Assembly: GCA_947461165.1 (NCBI GenBank) | Contig: CANHJR010000020.1 | Location: forward strand, 1 to 10,024 | Direction of reading: 5' to 3' | Source of the DNA: Saprospirales bacterium | Lineage (GTDB): Bacteria; Bacteroidota; Bacteroidia; Chitinophagales; JADJOU01 | DNA length: 10,024 nucleotides | Part shown: one piece after another, positions 8,023 through 10,024 of the stretch | How the letters are laid out: every line of letters starts with the position of its first letter | Position numbering within the stretch: position 1 is the first letter of the stretch | The notes under the pieces: generated by a model | Databases searched by the model: none | What the model saw: the letters and a program-made list of their open reading frames with translations, nothing else | What the model was told of the DNA's origin: nothing | Translations under genes and position numbers: made by a program

Positions 8023-8035
8023 GTTTTGTATAGAA

Positions 8036-9070
8036 TTATTTAGTTTTAATTTCTCGAAGATTGATGCCCAGAGTGAATTGATGATTGACACTTATTGGAG
8101 TCAATCGAGAATACGAGTAGCCAAAATCATATTTTCTGGTATATATTCCAAAACCTAGAGCAAGTCCTTGAAGTCCTCGAAAGGCATCAAATCGACCTTC
8201 GATTGATTTTTTGACATCATAGCTTGCTCCAAAACGAAATGCTTTGCCCAATGTGAACTCTCCCGAGAAAACAAATTTACTCATCAAAATAGTTAATAAA
8301 TCATTGTCTTTAACTGTCACAAAAGGATCTAGAGGAAAGAGATAATAATCAGAAGAGTTGTTGATGCTTGTCCAGTTGTGAATTTCCTGAGCCATGATGG
8401 TCAATCGAAAGGGAAGATGTTTTAGTTTTTTGCTCAAAGCAAGCTGTATATCAAAGGGTAATGTTGCAGACTGTGTATTTCGGCCTACAAATTGATGTCC
8501 AATATTTTTCAATAATAGCGTGGCATAAACTTCGCGCTCCTCGTCTCTGTAGAGCATAGAAAGATCCATGGCCACTCCAGCAGAAGATGCTAATAAATAA
8601 TTGCCGTAAGCAAATTTTATTGTAGTACCAAAATTGTAATTTTTATACGTTTTGGAAGCAGCGATATAGGTACTTATTTCGTTCGGAATAAACTTGCCCA
8701 GGACATTGCCATCGACATCCGTTTGGATCTGCTCCCCATAGCTTATAAAATTGGCTCCAACGACATAGGGTATGTCATGTTTATAATTGTTCAAACCGTA
8801 TGCTACATTGCCATACAAGGAGGTGAAATAATATGCTGATGAGGCAAGAATCTTTCCTCTGGTGTGAAATTGTATCAATGCTGGATTGGCAAGTGCGATG
8901 TCTATCTGAGGCTCAAAGGTCGCAATAGCAGCCTTTCCTAGATAATTTTGTCTTGAAGACGTTGCAATGTTTAGAAACTTGAAACTTGAGGTTTCATATA
9001 CACTGTTTTGACCGAAAAACGATATATAGATCGAACATAAAAAAATAATGAAGTATATTCGAATAATCAA
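8036..9070 (-). CDS. porQ: Type IX secretion system protein PorQ
   Basis: Outer-membrane beta-barrel component of the T9SS. In Porphyromonas gingivalis PorQ works with PorZ, PorU and PorV in the attachment complex that processes sorting-domain proteins and links them to the cell surface. Recognised from the N-terminal block FKFLNIATSSRQNYLG (30-45) and ALANPALI (59-66), the VGANFISYGEQIQTDVDGNVLG segment (104-125), AGVAMDLSMLYRDEE (164-178), LPFDIQLALSKKLKHLPFR (204-222) and repeated aromatic-ended strands to the C-terminus. A hydrophobic signal peptide ends at FFGQ (18-21). The only usual start codon ahead of it is TTG at 9070, giving a signal peptide with a single Arg; an in-frame ATT at 9082 would add RRPL and a more basic n-region, so the start is uncertain. 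First gene of the leftward unit; a T9SS cargo gene lies nearby on the other strand. Confidence 0.87.
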   Translation of the reverse strand: MIIRIYFIIFLCSIYISFFGQNSVYETSSFKFLNIATSSRQNYLGKAAIATFEPQIDIALANPALIQFHTRGKILASSAYYFTSLYGNVAYGLNNYKHDIPYVVGANFISYGEQIQTDVDGNVLGKFIPNEISTYIAASKTYKNYNFGTTIKFAYGNYLLASSAGVAMDLSMLYRDEEREVYATLLLKNIGHQFVGRNTQSATLPFDIQLALSKKLKHLPFRLTIMAQEIHNWTSINNSSDYYLFPLDPFVTVKDNDLLTILMSKFVFSGEFTLGKAFRFGASYDVKKSIEGRFDAFRGLQGLALGFGIYTRKYDFGYSYSRLTPISVNHQFTLGINLREIKTK

Positions 9071-9279
9071 AGGTCGGCGAATGTGTTTTTAATTAAACCT
9101 GTTTTCGTAATAGATTGACATTTAATAACTAAAATGTGATTAAATTATTGTCGTTGGTCAAGATCAAATGTCAGTCTGAAGTTGGCTTCGATGCGAAATT
9201 AAACTATTTCCGACAAAAAACTTTTGAAATAAAAAAAATAGATTATCTTTGCACACTCAAAAAAAATAAGGATACCAAG
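9071..9279. promoter_or_regulatory. Divergent intergenic region between porQ and rplU
   Basis: This 209-bp AT-rich stretch separates the leftward porQ unit from the rightward rplU-rpmA unit. The rplU promoter is listed separately. I could not find a convincing TAnnTTTG element for the porQ direction. The octamer AAATGTSA occurs at 9132-9139 and 9166-9173 on the + strand and at 9116-9123 on the - strand; the 9116 and 9166 copies form a perfect 8-bp inverted repeat. These may be binding sites or chance in AT-rich DNA. Confidence 0.4.
9223..9251 (+). promoter_or_regulatory. Bacteroidota-type promoter for rplU-rpmA
   Basis: A -33 element TTTG (9223-9226) and a -7 element TATCTTTG (9244-9251) separated by 17 bp match the Bacteroidota primary-sigma consensus TTTG/TTG-N17-23-TAnnTTTG. 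Transcription would begin at about 9255-9260, leaving a leader of roughly 20-25 nt before the rplU ATG at 9280. This placement also rules out longer upstream starts for L21. Confidence 0.85.
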
Positions 9280-9582
9280 ATGTACGCAATAGTAGAAATA
9301 GCTGGAAAGCAATATAAAGCAGAGGCTGGAAGATTTTTATATGTAGATAGACTAGCAGGAAACGACGGTGACAAGATAACTTTTGACAAAGTTCTTTTGT
9401 TGGATAATGGCGGTAAGGTTACAGTAGGAGCACCTACAACAGGTACATCTGTCTCTGCAACTATTTTAGGTCAGAGTCGTGCGGACAAGGTTATTGTATT
9501 CAAAAAGAAAAGAAGAAAAGGATATAAAGTGAAAAATGGTCATAGACAAACATTCACTAAAGTTAAAATCGATAGTATCTAA
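9280..9582 (+). CDS. rplU: 50S ribosomal protein L21
   Basis: Large-subunit ribosomal protein that binds 23S rRNA. The 100-residue product begins MYAIVEIAGKQYK, the standard L21 start, and carries the typical lysine/arginine-rich block FKKKRRKGYKVKNGHRQ (about 74-90) followed by a short strand with TKVKI. The frame is open upstream to 9136, but those 48 codons include the promoter and lack L21 similarity, so ATG 9280 is the start. No clear Shine-Dalgarno sequence is seen; the leader is A-rich (aaaaaataaggatacc), as is common in this phylum. rpmA follows 51 bp downstream, the usual L21-L27 pairing. Confidence 0.97.
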   Translation: MYAIVEIAGKQYKAEAGRFLYVDRLAGNDGDKITFDKVLLLDNGGKVTVGAPTTGTSVSATILGQSRADKVIVFKKKRRKGYKVKNGHRQTFTKVKIDSI

Positions 9583-9633
9583 TACAACTTTATTAAGTAA
9601 ACAAAATTCTACAACAAGTAAAATATAACAGTA

Positions 9634-9891
9634 ATGGCTCACAAGAAAGGTGTCGGTAGTTCGAAAAACGGAAGAGAATCACATAGCAAGCGATTAGGTA
9701 TTAAAATTTATGGTGGGCAAGAAGCTATACCAGGCAATATCATCGTAAGACAACGTGGAACACAATTTCATCCAGGATTAGGAGTAGGTATTGGCAAAGA
9801 TCATACTATTTTCGCAATGGTTGATGGCGTTGTTACATTCAAGAGAAAGGCAAATGACAGAACATTTATAAGTGTTCTTCCAAAAGCATAA
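9634..9891 (+). CDS. rpmA: 50S ribosomal protein L27
   Basis: Large-subunit ribosomal protein whose N-terminal tail reaches toward the peptidyl-transferase centre. The 85-residue sequence starts directly with MAHKKGVGSSKNGRES, without the cleaved N-terminal extension known from Firmicutes, and contains the signature GNIIVRQRGTQFHPG (34-48) and a VGIGKDHTIFA segment. Length is standard. It shares the rplU promoter and is followed at once by a strong intrinsic terminator. The 51 bp between rplU and rpmA hold an A-rich leader and no obvious second promoter. Confidence 0.97.
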   Translation: MAHKKGVGSSKNGRESHSKRLGIKIYGGQEAIPGNIIVRQRGTQFHPGLGVGIGKDHTIFAMVDGVVTFKRKANDRTFISVLPKA

Positions 9892-9916
9892 TATCAATTT
9901 TTTTAAATATAAATTT

Positions 9917-9948
9917 AGCCTCTTCAGTAATGTAGAGGCTTTTTTTTT
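9917..9948 (+). terminator. Intrinsic terminator after rpmA
   Basis: A perfect 7-bp stem AGCCTCT (9917-9923) / AGAGGCT (9934-9940) with a 10-nt loop is followed directly by eight T residues (9941-9948). It begins 25 bp after the rpmA stop and closes the rplU-rpmA unit. Confidence 0.93.
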
Positions 9949-10012
9949 GACATAAATCGGAGACTAATTTTTCTTGTGGACAGACAATTCACCTTAGAAT
10001 TTTGTTTTAAAT

Positions 10013-10020
10013 TATATTTG
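10013..10020 (+). promoter_or_regulatory. Candidate -7 element of a rightward promoter at the window edge
   Basis: TATATTTG matches TAnnTTTG and lies after the rpmA terminator, where a promoter for the next rightward gene would be expected. No well-spaced TTG/TTTG -33 element is visible 17-23 bp upstream, so support is partial. The 63 bp between terminator and this element contain nothing else recognisable. Confidence 0.4.
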
Positions 10021-10024
10021 TAGC

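Noticed and set aside
8023..8091. GTG 8091 as start of the tubby-like gene
   Set aside because: It would overlap porQ by 56 bp; the ATG at 8022 sits 13 bp past the porQ stop and begins a strand that fits the fold.
9115..9135. Sigma-70-like TTGACA with a downstream AT-rich box
   Set aside because: Bacteroidota do not use the E. coli -35/-10 consensus as their main promoter form, and the spacing to an adequate -10 is not convincing.
9136..9279. N-terminal extension of 48 codons on L21
   Set aside because: It contains the Bacteroidota promoter at 9223-9251 and has no similarity to L21, whose normal start MYAIVEIAGKQYK is at 9280.

Overview
The window reads as chromosomal DNA of a Bacteroidota bacterium, possibly Saprospirales/Chitinophagales-like, although the class is only a guess. 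Four observations support this. A type IX secretion (T9SS) C-terminal sorting domain is present on one protein, and a PorQ-like T9SS component is encoded nearby. A clear Bacteroidota-type promoter (TTTG-N17-TAnnTTTG) lies ahead of rplU. Leaders are AT-rich with little Shine-Dalgarno signal. I see no mobile elements, CRISPR arrays, tRNA or rRNA genes.

Left block (1-6775, + strand): five closely packed genes that look like one transcription unit. First come two permease subunits of a peptide/nickel-type (Dpp/Opp) ABC transporter; the first is cut by the left edge. A membrane-anchored protein with three PASTA repeats follows. Next is a 750-residue secreted protein with a T9SS type A sorting domain, whose likely TTG start lies inside the end of the PASTA gene. 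Last is the endolytic transglycosylase mltG, joined to the previous gene by an ATGA overlap. The shared theme is the cell envelope: import across the inner membrane, peptidoglycan-associated functions and a secreted surface protein.

Middle block (6803-9070, - strand): converging on the first block is a second compact unit in the order porQ, a LURP-one/tubby-like protein, nth (endonuclease III). PorQ belongs to the outer-membrane machinery that attaches T9SS cargo, so the window holds both a T9SS cargo and a T9SS component on opposite strands.

Right block (9071-10024, + strand): a divergent intergenic region with a strong promoter leads into rplU and rpmA (ribosomal proteins L21 and L27), closed by a clear intrinsic terminator. 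A second candidate -7 element sits at the right edge, probably for the next gene.

Most of the window is ordinary core-genome content and I do not see a convincing new system. The more unusual points are lineage-type insertions in both permeases (a periplasmic insert of about 150 residues in one, two extra membrane segments in the other), the tight coupling of PASTA, T9SS-cargo and mltG genes, a degenerate iron-sulfur motif at the end of endonuclease III with a cysteine codon directly after the stop, and two genes that appear to start with TTG.
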